Part shown: positions 46,701-56,954 of the stretch, piece by piece
Layout: each line of letters starts with the position of its first letter
How positions within the stretch are numbered: position 1 is the first letter of the stretch
Source: Rosellinia necatrix
Lineage: Eukaryota > Ascomycota > Sordariomycetes > Xylariales > Xylariaceae
Reading direction: 5' to 3'
DNA: 64,000 bases
NCBI GenBank assembly: GCA_021209875.1
Contig: JAGYVD010000005.1
Span: forward strand, 2,480,001-2,544,000
Translations under genes and position numbers: made by a program
The notes under the pieces: model-generated
What the model was told of the DNA's origin: nothing
Databases searched by the model: none
The model's input: the letters and a program-made list of their open reading frames with translations, nothing else

Positions 46701-47795
46701 CTAAAGGGGACTGGTAGCTTCGCCGATCCGATAAACCAGCTTCTTGCCGGACAACGCCCCTTGCCGTAATATCTCAATTCCCTCCAGAACGCCTTCGAGC
46801 CCGGACTTCTCACCGATCCGGATTGGGTGCGGCCTAACCTCGCCCCGGTCCAGCATGCGCTGCGCTGTCAAAAACCACTGCTTTCCGAAGGAACGAAGCC
46901 TGGGGTTCGGTTTTATGTGATAGGGGTCTTTCCAGGCCACCTCTCTACCCACCAGCGCCGGGCCGAGTAGCCAGTCCGGCTTTACCCTCTTGCGCTTATG
47001 AAGGTGAGATGGGTAGGGCTCGAGCGTGGTATAGCGACCGCCGGCACGCCCGAGGGCTTTGTAACAGAACTCCATGCTGGAACCGCGGCAGAAGCAGTCC
47101 AGCGCAAAGCCCAGTTCGTCTTCCGTATATGCCTTGATTTTCTCCGCACAGTCTGGGTCGTGGTAATCCCACGCCTCCTGGGCACCATATGCTTTCACAA
47201 GAGGGAAATTTTTTGGGCTGCAGGTCGTGATGGGGATGCAGCCGGCACGGCGAATAAGCTGGATAGCTAGTGTCCCTGATGCCGAGCTGCCGCCGTACAC
47301 CAACACGAAAGCTCCCGGTTCCTCGGCAGGCATCTCAGGGTGGCCTGGAATATCCAGGGACCGGAACAAGGCGTAGCCAATCGTAATGAGCCCAATTCCG
47401 AGCGCGGCCGCCTCCTCGAGCGGCATACGGTCAGGGATTTTGAGTGCGAAGTCGGCCGTGACGCCGACAAACTCCTGAAATGCGCCGTCTCGCGGCGCCA
47501 CTGGGTTCATGAAAATATTTGGCGCACAAACGCGGTCGCCGATAGCGAAACGACCTGCTGGTACATCGGTCCCGATGGCCACCACTATGCCGGCGCAATC
47601 GCCGCCAGCCGTACACCCGACAGCCGCCATAACGCCCGTCATCTTTATGTCGGCAGGATTGATAGCAACAGCGACCGTCCGGATGAGCATCAGATCAGGC
47701 TTCAGTTCCGGTAGGGGGACATCGTGAGCAATGATCAGATCCCCCACTCCATTAGCCACAATGGCGCGCTGCGTCACAGGAAGGGTATTAGCCAT
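46701..47795 (-). CDS. Trans-acting enoyl reductase partnering the PKS (364 aa)
   Basis: Single-exon, 364 aa, the same size as LovC-type trans-enoyl reductases. It belongs to the medium-chain quinone oxidoreductase/alcohol dehydrogenase superfamily. The N-terminal catalytic part contains VAVAINPADIKM and GCTAGGDCAGIVVAIG. The NADPH-binding fold is at VLVYGGSSASGTLAIQLIRRAG. The lineage-typical region CFCRGSSMEFCYKALGRAGG with a following YTTLEP matches ER partners of fungal PKSs and PKS-NRPSs. It reduces alpha,beta-enoyl intermediates on the ACP of the megasynthase, which has no ER domain of its own, and thereby selects which double bonds are lost. It converges on the Diels-Alderase gene with a 123-bp gap. 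The start at 47795 (MANTLPVTQ) fits relatives. Confidence 0.93.
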   Translation of the reverse strand: MANTLPVTQRAIVANGVGDLIIAHDVPLPELKPDLMLIRTVAVAINPADIKMTGVMAAVGCTAGGDCAGIVVAIGTDVPAGRFAIGDRVCAPNIFMNPVAPRDGAFQEFVGVTADFALKIPDRMPLEEAAALGIGLITIGYALFRSLDIPGHPEMPAEEPGAFVLVYGGSSASGTLAIQLIRRAGCIPITTCSPKNFPLVKAYGAQEAWDYHDPDCAEKIKAYTEDELGFALDCFCRGSSMEFCYKALGRAGGRYTTLEPYPSHLHKRKRVKPDWLLGPALVGREVAWKDPYHIKPNPRLRSFGKQWFLTAQRMLDRGEVRPHPIRIGEKSGLEGVLEGIEILRQGALSGKKLVYRIGEATSPL

Positions 47796-48609
47796 GGATG
47801 GTCTCCGTGGTTGGAGAAAGCGTGCTTAAAATTGGCCTGAAAGCGTCCTCTGTAGCTATCTCAATGTGAAAGGTTGAATTACGCCAATAAGTAGGTTTGG
47901 TATCGAAAACACCACAGCCTACCAGGTCTTGCATCCGGGATACTCATGTAGTTTTCTTCGTGTTTTAATATGCTACTTGAACTTCAAGAGTTAGGCGTGA
48001 GCTGATAACCCTGTATTCAGCTGCGGCGTGTTGACAATATGTTCTCCGGTTCAGACATCTCAATGTAACCAAATCTCGGGATCGGATGCAAACCATTACA
48101 AGGCCGGAAGATGTCAGCCAATCGGACAGGGTCAGCTTATAATAGCAACTACCTAGAATAGTCACAATTCCAGACGGCATGCGCACCGAGTATCGTGACC
48201 TGATGAATCCTAAGTATTGAGGACTAATATTCAAGGAGACGGAACAAAGCTTACCTTCATCATTGCACTCCCACCAGTTCTCAGTGCCCAACAGTTATAA
48301 AGTTGAATAACATCGAGTTGTGTTACGTACGACCATAGCTTTCAAAGAAAACTCGGGAGATAAATGCTATGCCAAACTTTATGCCAAACTTTATGCCAGA
48401 TCTATTCTGTGAGACGATGAAGCAGGGTTCTGGTCTGTCACCTCCCCATCGGTAAAAATCCTCACACGGGCAATTAGATCGATACAATGATCGCGAGCAT
48501 GTGCCATGTAATTTACACTGTAATATTTTGCTTGGCAAAGCGGCCTAAATACTACTTAAAAAATAGCCGACCATATAGTATTCTTGAAAGTATTTCCACG
48601 GGTGCCTCG
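47796..48609. other. Spacer at the right border of the cluster
   Basis: About 810 bp with no gene. It includes a possible 5S rRNA relic (48325-48440) and the ER gene promoter. Confidence 0.55.
48325..48440 (+). pseudogene. Possible decayed 5S rRNA gene copy
   Basis: The start ACGTACGACCATA followed ten bases later by GAAAACTCGGGAGATAA resembles the 5' part of ascomycete 5S rRNA (known from Neurospora as ACATACGACCATA...GGAAAACTCGGGA). Further on, GTGAGACGATGAAGCAGGGTTCTGG loosely resembles the 3' half. A duplicated ATGCCAAACTTT interrupts the middle. Dispersed 5S genes and pseudogenes are known in filamentous ascomycetes. The match is from memory and limited to the first about 35 bases; the rest is speculative. 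Confidence 0.4.
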
Positions 48610-49668
48610 TCACAGGAGATTACCCGACAGCTTCCGCTGCGCGCTGTCCTCCAGGGCCCTGTGCGCAGGCGGTTTATGAGACGGCTCACGGCGCGGCACG
48701 TAGGGGTACTCGTAGCGGGAGCCCCTGACCTCATTCCAGTGCGGCTGGCGGACGATGCCTTCGCGGCGCCATCGGCGGGGCGGCTTCTTCCCCAGCTCCG
48801 CCATCCGGGCCCAGATGGCCTTGCCGCGGTTGAACCAGCGCTGCTGGCGGTTCATCTCCTCTTCGGCGGTCGGCGTCCACTTGCTCCGCAGGATGCGCCG
48901 GATCGCCTCCGGAGACACTTCGAAGTTCTTCGCCAGCACCTCCGTCGTGTAATGCTCCGGGAATTGCGAGTGGAGTGCCCGGATCCCGTCCAGCGCGTCC
49001 GGCGACAGCTTCTTACGCGGGTTCCAGCCCTCCGGGAACTTTTCCAGGAGCGCATCCTTCTGTATTTGCCAATTCTCCCTCCGGGGTGCGTGCACTGCCC
49101 CAACGTAATCATCTTCGCCGTCATTCATCATCGGCCTGAGTACTTTGGGTAAGGCAGATGGTTCCTCCGGCTCTACTAGATGTGATCCGAGCTGCGCATC
49201 CAGGTCCACGTTATCCCAGTCCTCAGAGGCACCTTTTCGCCTGGGTCTTGATTTACGACCCAGCTCCCCAAGAAGCGAGGAGATGGATTCTGGACTATAG
49301 TCGAAGATGGTTCTCTTCCGTTTCGCGGCCTTGAGATCAGCAGGTGAGATAGAGGGCGTCGGAGCGGGCAGGCCATTGGTTGTTATATTGGCGTCAGATG
49401 GCTCTTCTTCACGGGGCTCCGTCACTTTTCTCGCCCGTCGTATGTCGGGGTCGTCCCGCCATCTGCATCTGGGGTACAAGACAGCTGAAGTAGAGCCGAA
49501 GAATCTAGCAGAATGACGAACAAGACAAACCGGGGCCTGCCGAAGTAGGATGGGCGAGCCGAGGCGATTGAGTCGAACAGATCTCGAGATGATAGGATTG
49601 GTGATGTGTAGCTCAGTGAGGCTCTGGACAAATATGCGGAGGGATTTCGTTTGGCAAGCGCAATTCAT
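48610..49668 (-). CDS. rrg9: Rrg9 (required for respiratory growth protein 9), mitochondrial (352 aa)
   Basis: Single-exon, 352 aa. The basic, Ser/Arg-rich start (residues 1-60, with [16 protein letters not shown]) looks like a mitochondrial targeting sequence. The conserved Rrg9/neugrin core lies at about residues 195-275: [39 protein letters not shown], then the helix-turn-helix-like [18 protein letters not shown]. Yeast Rrg9 is needed to keep the mitochondrial genome and respiration; the animal relative neugrin acts in mitochondrial ribosome assembly. The rest is charged low-complexity sequence typical of fungal versions. It marks the return of conserved housekeeping genes after the cluster. 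Confidence 0.88.
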   Translation of the reverse strand: MNCACQTKSLRIFVQSLTELHITNPIISRSVRLNRLGSPILLRQAPVCLVRHSARFFGSTSAVLYPRCRWRDDPDIRRARKVTEPREEEPSDANITTNGLPAPTPSISPADLKAAKRKRTIFDYSPESISSLLGELGRKSRPRRKGASEDWDNVDLDAQLGSHLVEPEEPSALPKVLRPMMNDGEDDYVGAVHAPRRENWQIQKDALLEKFPEGWNPRKKLSPDALDGIRALHSQFPEHYTTEVLAKNFEVSPEAIRRILRSKWTPTAEEEMNRQQRWFNRGKAIWARMAELGKKPPRRWRREGIVRQPHWNEVRGSRYEYPYVPRREPSHKPPAHRALEDSAQRKLSGNLL

Positions 49669-50516
49669 CTTGAAATATGGTTGCGAAATATTGGAAAGGT
49701 AAGTAGGTAATTATTGGACATGATATGGCGGTCTTCTCTCTTTTCCAGCCCATTGCGATTTGGCTCGGATTTTTGCCCCGACAGAGCTGTTTCTAGGGCT
49801 GAGATGCATATGAGGCACATAGGTATTTATTTAAGTACTATAAGTATTATAAGTGCCTTAGGTGATGTAGTGCCTAGATTAGACGTTAATACTACTACTA
49901 CTACTACTACTACTACTAGGTGATGTAGTTCAGGACAAGGACCTGGTGTCCCACTTTTATTTAAATTTCACATCTTACCTAAATGCCGAATCTGCATATA
50001 GTTATAAGCGCACATATATATATATGCGACTATGCAGTTGTCGATTCTTCTGTTGAATGCGGGGGGCTTGAGGGGCTTGGGGATCTGCAAGGCTTGTGTA
50101 CTACCTCTTCAACTTTCATGACGACGTCCATGAACTCTGATTCGCCTCGACCCAAACAAGGGTTGTCTAGTTTACTGAACTGTTTCCCTTCTTGGCCAGG
50201 GCTCCCATATTCTTGTTATCAACCTCTGCATTGCGCCCTCGGTCAAAATAAAGCGGTTTGTAGAGTCAGAGGCTAAATGCAGAGCTTTGCCTCGGTATAG
50301 TTGCTCCTTAGCATTGATTCGGCTCTGTTGTTACGGTAGAAGATGGGGGGTATCTACCTAGGTATCTAGTCTACTCGGTCTATATAATACCGTCCAAATC
50401 CGTCCCCGTTCGAATCCGTCGCCTGTGTCTATGACTCGACACCCTTCTTATGAGCGAAGGTTGTATTTCGTATCCTGTAAACCCCCGACCTCAAGCACGC
50501 CGGGAATAAACTAAGG
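49669..50516. other. Spacer with (TAC)n and TACCTAGGTA
   Basis: About 850 bp with no supported gene. It carries a (TAC)n run at 49890-49918 and an exact TACCTAGGTA palindrome at 50355-50364. Confidence 0.6.
49890..49918. repeat. (ACT)n/(TAC)n microsatellite
   Basis: Nine perfect trinucleotide units. The sequence GGTGATGTAGT occurs on both sides of it (about 49861 and 49919). Confidence 0.9.
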
Positions 50517-52276
50517 ATGCCCTGCTCATACGGCCTCCACGAGCCCGTCGAAGGGATGTGGCAGGAGCGCTGGGGGGTGAAATTCAAGTGGACGTCCAAA
50601 CATCTCTCACCGCAGCAGCTAAAGCCGTTGATCCATTCGTTCGACACGGTTGCAGCAGAGGCCGTAGAAAGACTGGACGAGGTAGTGCTCCCTCTAAGTG
50701 CCAACTCGCCACCTAAGGACAGGATTGTTGAGGGTGTAACCATCTCAGACCAGGAGAAAAGGCCCCAGAGAGACTTGTATAAGTTGATGCAGGAATACGC
50801 ATCAGAAGACGAGAAGATTGGAAGACTGTGGTCCGAGGTCAACACCGTCCCTGAATGGGTAGACTGGGATCAGATAGAAAGGGGGCAGAAGATATTCTTC
50901 CGGTACGGGGGCCCTATGTTCATCACGGTAAGCCCAGTCTCATGGGAGATATGCGGTATCTCTTAGCACACATGTACTAATACGCCCATAGCTGACCTTC
51001 CTCTCGCTGCTCGGCGGCATGGGCAGCGCGAGGACGGTCGAAACACTCGATCGCACCGGAGGCTTTGACGCTAAGGCCGTCCGCCGCCGCCTCCTCGAGA
51101 CCACGCAGCACACGCTCAACGTCCACCGCGACCTGAGATCCATCCAGCCGGGCGGGGACGGGTTCGTGAACTCGGTGCGGGTCCGGCTGCTCCACACGGC
51201 GGTCCGGCGGCGCATCATGCAGATGGCGTCGCAGCGGCCGGCGTACTACGACGTGGCTTCGTACGGCGTGCCGGTCAGCGACCTCGACTGCATCGGCACC
51301 ATCGCCGTCTTCTCGGCCGCCGTGGTGTGGGTGGGCTGCCGCGGCAGGGCATCCGCCTGCGGCGGCGGGAGGTGACCGACTACCTCGCGCTCTGGCGCTA
51401 CGTGGCCTACCTCATGGGCGTGCCCCACGACTGGATGGCGGCGCCCGAGTCGGCGAGGGCCATGATGGAGTCGTTGATGCTCTCGGAGAGCCACCCCTCG
51501 GCCGCCTCGGCCACCCTCGCCAACAACATCATCACGGGCCTCCAGGACCAGGCGCCCACCTACGCCTCGCGCCAGTTTAGTAAGTTGCTTTTTTCTCAAT
51601 GGCATTTGCCTTCAACTCGCCACCTACGTTACATTAGGTACCCAAGGAACGCCTTGGGGCACTGGAACCATACCCTCCAAATGCCATCCACGTTTACAAA
51701 TAGATATTCCGCAGGGGCTGATGGCTGACCCGGGGCATCACAGTGTGCGCGCAAACGTACTGGCTAAACGGCAGGGAGCTGTCGGAGAAGCTGGAGATCG
51801 ACCGGCCCAGTCTCTACTACTTCTCCCTCATTCTAGGACAGTGCCTTTTCCTGATGGCGACGTGCTACATAAACAGAAGTGTCAGCTGGCTTGACAACCG
51901 CAACATAAACGTAGATCCCCCTCCCCCCCTCTTTTTTTTCTTTTTTTTTTTCTTTTTTTTTTCTCTTATCTGAAATAGTCAGTATCTCAGTCTAGAAACT
52001 AACGGCGAGTCCCCCCAGCTCGTCCGCAAAGTCTTCTACACTGTACTTCTAGAGGATAAATCTAAAGGCGCTCTGGGCTGCGCGACTAAATTCCTCTTCA
52101 AACGCATCCCCGAGTTTGACAAGATGTCGACGGAGCGGGGCGTCGCGGTGACTGGATCCGGCATCCGCAAGCCGGGTATTGAACGCATGGCTCTGCTCTC
52201 CCTACTCGCATTCTCAACCCTCGTGGGAGTTGGTGTTTGGTATAGTTGTAAAATATTGACGCGCTTGATTATTTAA
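50517..52276 (+). CDS. MpaB/Lcp-like (rubber oxygenase catalytic domain) protein with an apparent frameshift
   Basis: Exons 50517-50927, 50992-51579, 51744-51910 and 52019-52276 would give about 474 aa if one missing base near 51335 is allowed for. Family features are FFRYGGPMFIT joined across intron 1 to LTFLSLLGGMGSARTVE, RTGGFDAKAVRRRLLET, then the core histidine motif FVNSVRVRLLHTAVRRRI, and DYLALWRYVAYLMGVP. The C-terminus has a transmembrane helix (ALLSLLAFSTLVGVGVWYS). MpaB, an ER-bound oxygenase of mycophenolic acid synthesis, and bacterial latex-clearing Lcp share this heme-binding fold. At 51330-51340 the frame reads VVWVGC and then stops, while the shifted frame continues as LPRQGIRLRRRE; relatives read through without a break. 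The third intron contains long T-tracts. It may be a recent pseudogene or a base-calling error in a G-run. The substrate is unknown. Confidence 0.75.
51929..51962 (+). repeat. Interrupted T-tract in an intron
   Basis: CTTTTTTTTCTTTTTT-type pyrimidine run within the last intron (51911-52018) of the MpaB-like gene. Confidence 0.85.
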
Positions 52277-52928
52277 TACTATGATGAGGAAGGGAGGCAT
52301 TAGGTATTTTCAGGGTTTGCGGTGTGGTCATCTCTTTTATCATGATGCTCATATGAATGAGAGCTAGGGTTATCGAACGTGAGGGTAGGACTATCGTTCA
52401 TTTATTCTCAGGTGTACCGAATTATTTGGCTGATCCAGTAGTTAATCATGAGATTTTCACCCAAGAAAATGTGAGTTCTTGTTATTCAATTAATTTTCAC
52501 ATTGCTATTTGTGGGGAAACGGTATTGTCACTTTTTGATGCATATTGCTCTTCCTTACTAACCACCTGTACTATACATTCTGGGATCTCTGCTTTATGTA
52601 TGATCCATTCCTATCCTCTCCCCCCATGAGCCCGGCTGTTGACTGCTGCCTGTTGCTACGCATAATCCCCCAGGTTCTAAACCAGAAGTGCCCAATTATT
52701 GTACGCCTTCCTGCATTGCTTGTCTCCCTAACCCGTCTAATGCACGGATGGTAAAACAAAATAGCGGTGTGCAACAACGCCATTGACTCCGAACAAGGAT
52801 ATAGTCTGTGGCTGTAATTTTTCCTGAACGCCATAATCGCCTAACAGCAGGGGAATAAACCACATGAGTCATAGAAATACAGTTTTCGACGATATAGATG
52901 TTGCCCACGTCGATCTCGGCAAGGTCCA
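52277..52928. other. Spacer between convergent MpaB-like and calcipressin genes
   Basis: About 650 bp. Short frames on both strands match nothing known. It probably holds the two 3' UTRs. Confidence 0.5.
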
Positions 52929-53720
52929 TCATTCCATTAATTCCACCGGAGGCCGTGACGTGTGTGCCATGATAGGCTTCTCGCTCACGGGGCTCGCAAG
53001 CATAGGCTCATCCGTCATATCGTCGACTGATATGGCAGGGAGATGTGGGCTGCCGCCGTGTTCACTTGGCTGATAAATCAGGGTGCTGCTTCTGCTTCGC
53101 GTTTGCATGGGCGCGCCATCGGTAGGCGATATGGGCGAGATATCGGCCGTGGAGGGGCTCTGGTGGTGGTGCAGTTTGGCTAGGGCCGCCGCTAGATCCT
53201 CAGCGTGAACCAGCTTGTTGGGTGCATCCTCTAAACGCATCTCCCAGCCGTGAGGGGGCGAAGGGGGCGGGCTGATGAAGAATAGCTTGCCCGCATCCGG
53301 CAAGGGCAAGTGGTTGTTCTTTGCCAAGTCTAACGGCGTGTTCTGACCGAAGTATACTCGGCATCGCTCACCCATCACAGCCTCTCCATCCCATATCGAG
53401 CGCACATTGATGGCGGATTGCTCGTCGAGAAACGAGACGATGATGCGGCGGAACGATTTCAGTGGTGACCACGTATATATGGGCGCGGTAGATTCGATCA
53501 GCTGCCGAATGGTTTGTAGATTATCTGGGCGGAAAATGTCGAGATTGTCCAGGTTCGTGATCAAAAGCGTGTTGCTCGGCGGGGTTGGTTGTGTGAGTGG
53601 CGGGATGCTGGACAGATCTAGGCTCAGGGAAGACTTGGATGAACCACGGCGCTCGAAGAGAGGGCGTCCGGGTGATAATGGGGCGGTAGGAGAACCCGTA
53701 GGCGATTGGGGTCCTGACAT
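52929..53720 (-). CDS. rcn1: Calcipressin (RCAN/Rcn1 family), calcineurin regulator (263 aa)
   Basis: Single-exon, 263 aa. A Ser/Pro-rich N-terminus precedes an RRM-like domain (NTLLITNLDNLDIFRP at the start, then SFRRIIVSFLDEQSAINVRS and RCRVYFGQNTPL). The family signature SP-repeat follows: LFFISPPPSPPHGWEMRLEDAPNK (positions of about 150-172), the conserved element whose serines are phosphorylated. A C-terminal PVELME and upstream PxIxxT-like segments could contact calcineurin. Calcipressins bind the calcineurin catalytic subunit and inhibit it or, when phosphorylated, stimulate it; in fungi they tune calcium stress responses. The start at 53720 (MSGPQSPTG) is the only sensible Met. The (GT)n repeat at 53927-53957 lies in its promoter. 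Confidence 0.9.
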   Translation of the reverse strand: MSGPQSPTGSPTAPLSPGRPLFERRGSSKSSLSLDLSSIPPLTQPTPPSNTLLITNLDNLDIFRPDNLQTIRQLIESTAPIYTWSPLKSFRRIIVSFLDEQSAINVRSIWDGEAVMGERCRVYFGQNTPLDLAKNNHLPLPDAGKLFFISPPPSPPHGWEMRLEDAPNKLVHAEDLAAALAKLHHHQSPSTADISPISPTDGAPMQTRSRSSTLIYQPSEHGGSPHLPAISVDDMTDEPMLASPVSEKPIMAHTSRPPVELME

Positions 53721-53923
53721 GTTCGCGGTGTACGAGCTGGCGACTGTGGTTGTGTTTGTATGGCGACACGCTTATCTGGTGCCGATGTTGTAGTCGGAGG
53801 AGGAGAAAGAGAGGATCAAGAGAGAGTCAAGAGAGAACCGTAAAATTTGTAGGGGGATTTCGGGGATTGATACTGCGTCTAGTATTCAGTTGTTGAGTTA
53901 ATCATTTGCCGCGAGCCTATTGG

Positions 53924-53959
<36 letters not shown>

Positions 53960-56954
53960 AGAGGGGAGGAGATATACGTGGTGAGGTGGTGGTGGTGATG
54001 GCAAATAAGTATTTGCCATGAGAGTGGCTGCGCAGAAGAGGGACCGCGATAGTGTCCGGGTCTCGGATGTTTGGAGTTTGGTTGAAGCCGCTTTACGCAT
54101 GTAGCGGAGCGCTAGGCTTTTGGCCCACTGCAAGTACAGGGGGCAGAACAAGGGTATGCAGGGGAGCAGCTTGCCAGAAGCGGAAATACAGAGGAGTGTA
54201 GTGGGCCGCAGGCTTTCACATAGCATCGAGATACCTACCTCGTTGGTACTTGGGTAGGCACTGCCGTGGTGCAGTGCGCCCTGGTACCCACAGTGTGTCG
54301 CTGCCACCCAACACTTTCTAGCATCGTCATCAGCCGTCCAACCCATCATCACACACCAAGTTACACTACGATTCGCTAACGGCTGGGTGCTACCCTAAGT
54401 ATGTTGTGGGGAGGTACCTACCTGTGATCTCTAGGCGTTATCAACAAGTAGTTATGGCTGCTTCGATGGTTAGACGCCTTCTATTGGAACCCTTACCGCT
54501 GCGATCATCTGTTCTCGCAGCAGCCAACTCATTACAGTACCTAGTTATCGAACATGTCCATTGGGCGGGCGTGCTGTCGGCCGACCGAACCACGAGCGGA
54601 ACGATGTCCACGACAGCAGACCTGTTAATTTTGTTTACCTGCTCAGCCAGGTTAGGTCGATCCCATAGGGGGTCAGGATCTGGGGTCACGAACTCAACCA
54701 GCGACAGGCAATACGACTCGATACGCGGGACGGCTGGTGACAATAGTGGCATACTACTGTAGTAGTGACCTCGCAGCGGTAACATTGGCGCTGTATCTCA
54801 TCTAACGCGTTCTAGAAGTAACTTGAGGCAGACGATTTGTTGTGGGGGATGTGGGAGCTGTGGCGATGCAGGCCTGGCTCGGCTGGGCTCGCAGTTCATG
54901 AGTCTCCTTCCCGGGCAGGGCTATGTCACTCGCCCTTATTTGAAGGCGCAGCGATACATAACTTACTTGCCATGACGAATCTTCCAAATGAACACGAATA
55001 CGTTGCGCTCGCCTCTTGATACATACGTCTACCTCTTCTAAGCAGGTTTCCACGGGATTCGTGCACATCCACATATCTATGTTTGTTCTATTTGTTTTAT
55101 TTGTTTTGTTTTATTTTATATTTATTTTATATTTATTTTGAGGTTGTATCCTGAGTAATTTGACTACAAGTAGTAATCGCACCCGAGACGTGCACACAAA
55201 CAATTGGTTGTTGTTTTTTTTTCCCTTTTTCTTTCTCCTTTGGAACATCAACGTTAGTAACTTAAGTGACTGACAATCCCATTTACCCGTGTCGATGCGG
55301 GATGGCGGATGTCCTTGAAGTTGTTTCCAAGGTTGTTTCGCAGACCTGCACCGCCTTAAGCGCCTAACGGGGCTCCTAGGCATCAGATACGGGAGGACAA
55401 ATGGATCATGAATTTAATTTGCAGCGACGCACATCATTTAACCCAGAAGCATTTGGGGCTTTCTGGTCGCTAATACCGCTGACCACGGAGGAGGTGATGC
55501 GCGAATGACACGTCTCGGTCGTTTGTGATTGGGCACAGCCCCATTGGCCTCTCGGGGTTTGCGGGTCAGCGTCCAAAGCTAGCGGGAAGAATCTGGTCGA
55601 TGCCTCGCCCTCACAGGTTGTATCGGGTGTACCGATCTAATGCACCCCACAAAACCGACCCTCATTGCTGGCGTTACTAGGTAAGGTAGGTAGGTACCTA
55701 CTGTAATCTACAACGCTCTGGCTCAGCCCTTCCTTCTTCAACCCTCAAACGAACCCTGGGGCGTCAGCCCACCTGCTGACAACCCGCTCGCCTTTGTCCC
55801 TGACGGCCGAAACTCCGGTATCATGAGAACGGTCCCCCTGGAAACCAGTTGACAGCGTGCAAACGTCACTCCCGATCACCCGACATTGTTTCGGTATGGA
55901 AAGCCATTGGTTAGCGTGCGCATCTAACAGCACAACACAGCACAACACATACACTGCCTGCATGCCACGACACCTCAGCTGTTTTCACCCAGTGGTTATC
56001 AACTAGGCAGGCAGTTAGGGACCTCAACAGTTAATAGCTGTAGGCAGATGGTCACTTGGGCAGAGCTACCAACATAGGTGGGTTGCCTTGTTCCCATGTT
56101 CTTGCAGGAGCATAAGCATTGCAAATTACAACTTGAAGTAGGTAGATTTAGTAGGTTTCCGTCCAATTTGCAAAGCTATCCGTGGATTTATTTATGCGTA
56201 TAGGTTATAGGGACTTAGATCGTAGGCTTAGTCGGGGCGCGTTGTTAGCTCGGGTAATAATCACTTTGCGAACTCCTGAATCCATCCTGCCACCGCCTTA
56301 CATAGCCGCATCCAGCATCCAACAGAGGTAAATAGGCCTCATCGCATCTCACGATAGCCATGTGGATAGCGCCGTGGATCCCGCCGCTGTGGGCTTAGGT
56401 TCGCATGGAAATGTATTTAGTTTTCCCTTGCTTGGACAGTGGCTCCCACATGCGTTAGCTAGTGATGGAGCGGGCTATCCAAATCATGCCTTACCGGAGC
56501 ACGATGCTCTAACAACAGCTTAGTCAACCTAATGCCTTACATAACACAACAGGCAAAATAATTACTTTTGGAGAGGCTATAATGAAAATTCTGCCCGTGC
56601 CCCCGTACGGCGATTGTTAGAGGTGTCATGTCTTACATCGTTTGTTCATATATCTATGGTTTTTACTGGCGCGAAGCACATCCCTCGGGCATCAGCTCGC
56701 TTAACCATATTTACACCAACGCTCATAACATAAATTGCAGCCCGGATGGCGGGTTGGGGTATGCGGTGCTCCTTGGTTTAGCCGTCGGTATCCTAGCGAA
56801 GGGGCGAGATTCATCGGACCAGTCCTGGGCACCGGGGCCCACGCTTCGAGGCTGATTGTATACAGAGCCGCCCTGAATCAGCTCAAGCCCTGATTGTGAT
56901 CGTCTGGTCGCTATGCTATAAGGCAGGCTACGCCACATTCTATATCACGTTAAA
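53721..56954. other. Long gene-poor spacer
   Basis: About 3.2 kb without a recognisable gene. It contains a (GT)n tract (53927-53957), a T/A-rich TTTATTTTG repeat patch (55085-55140), a GGTAGGTAGGTACC run near 55683 and assorted short frames that overlap on both strands and resemble nothing. Confidence 0.55.
53927..53957. repeat. (GT)n microsatellite
   Basis: About 15 GT units, roughly 200 bp upstream of the calcipressin start codon. Confidence 0.93.
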
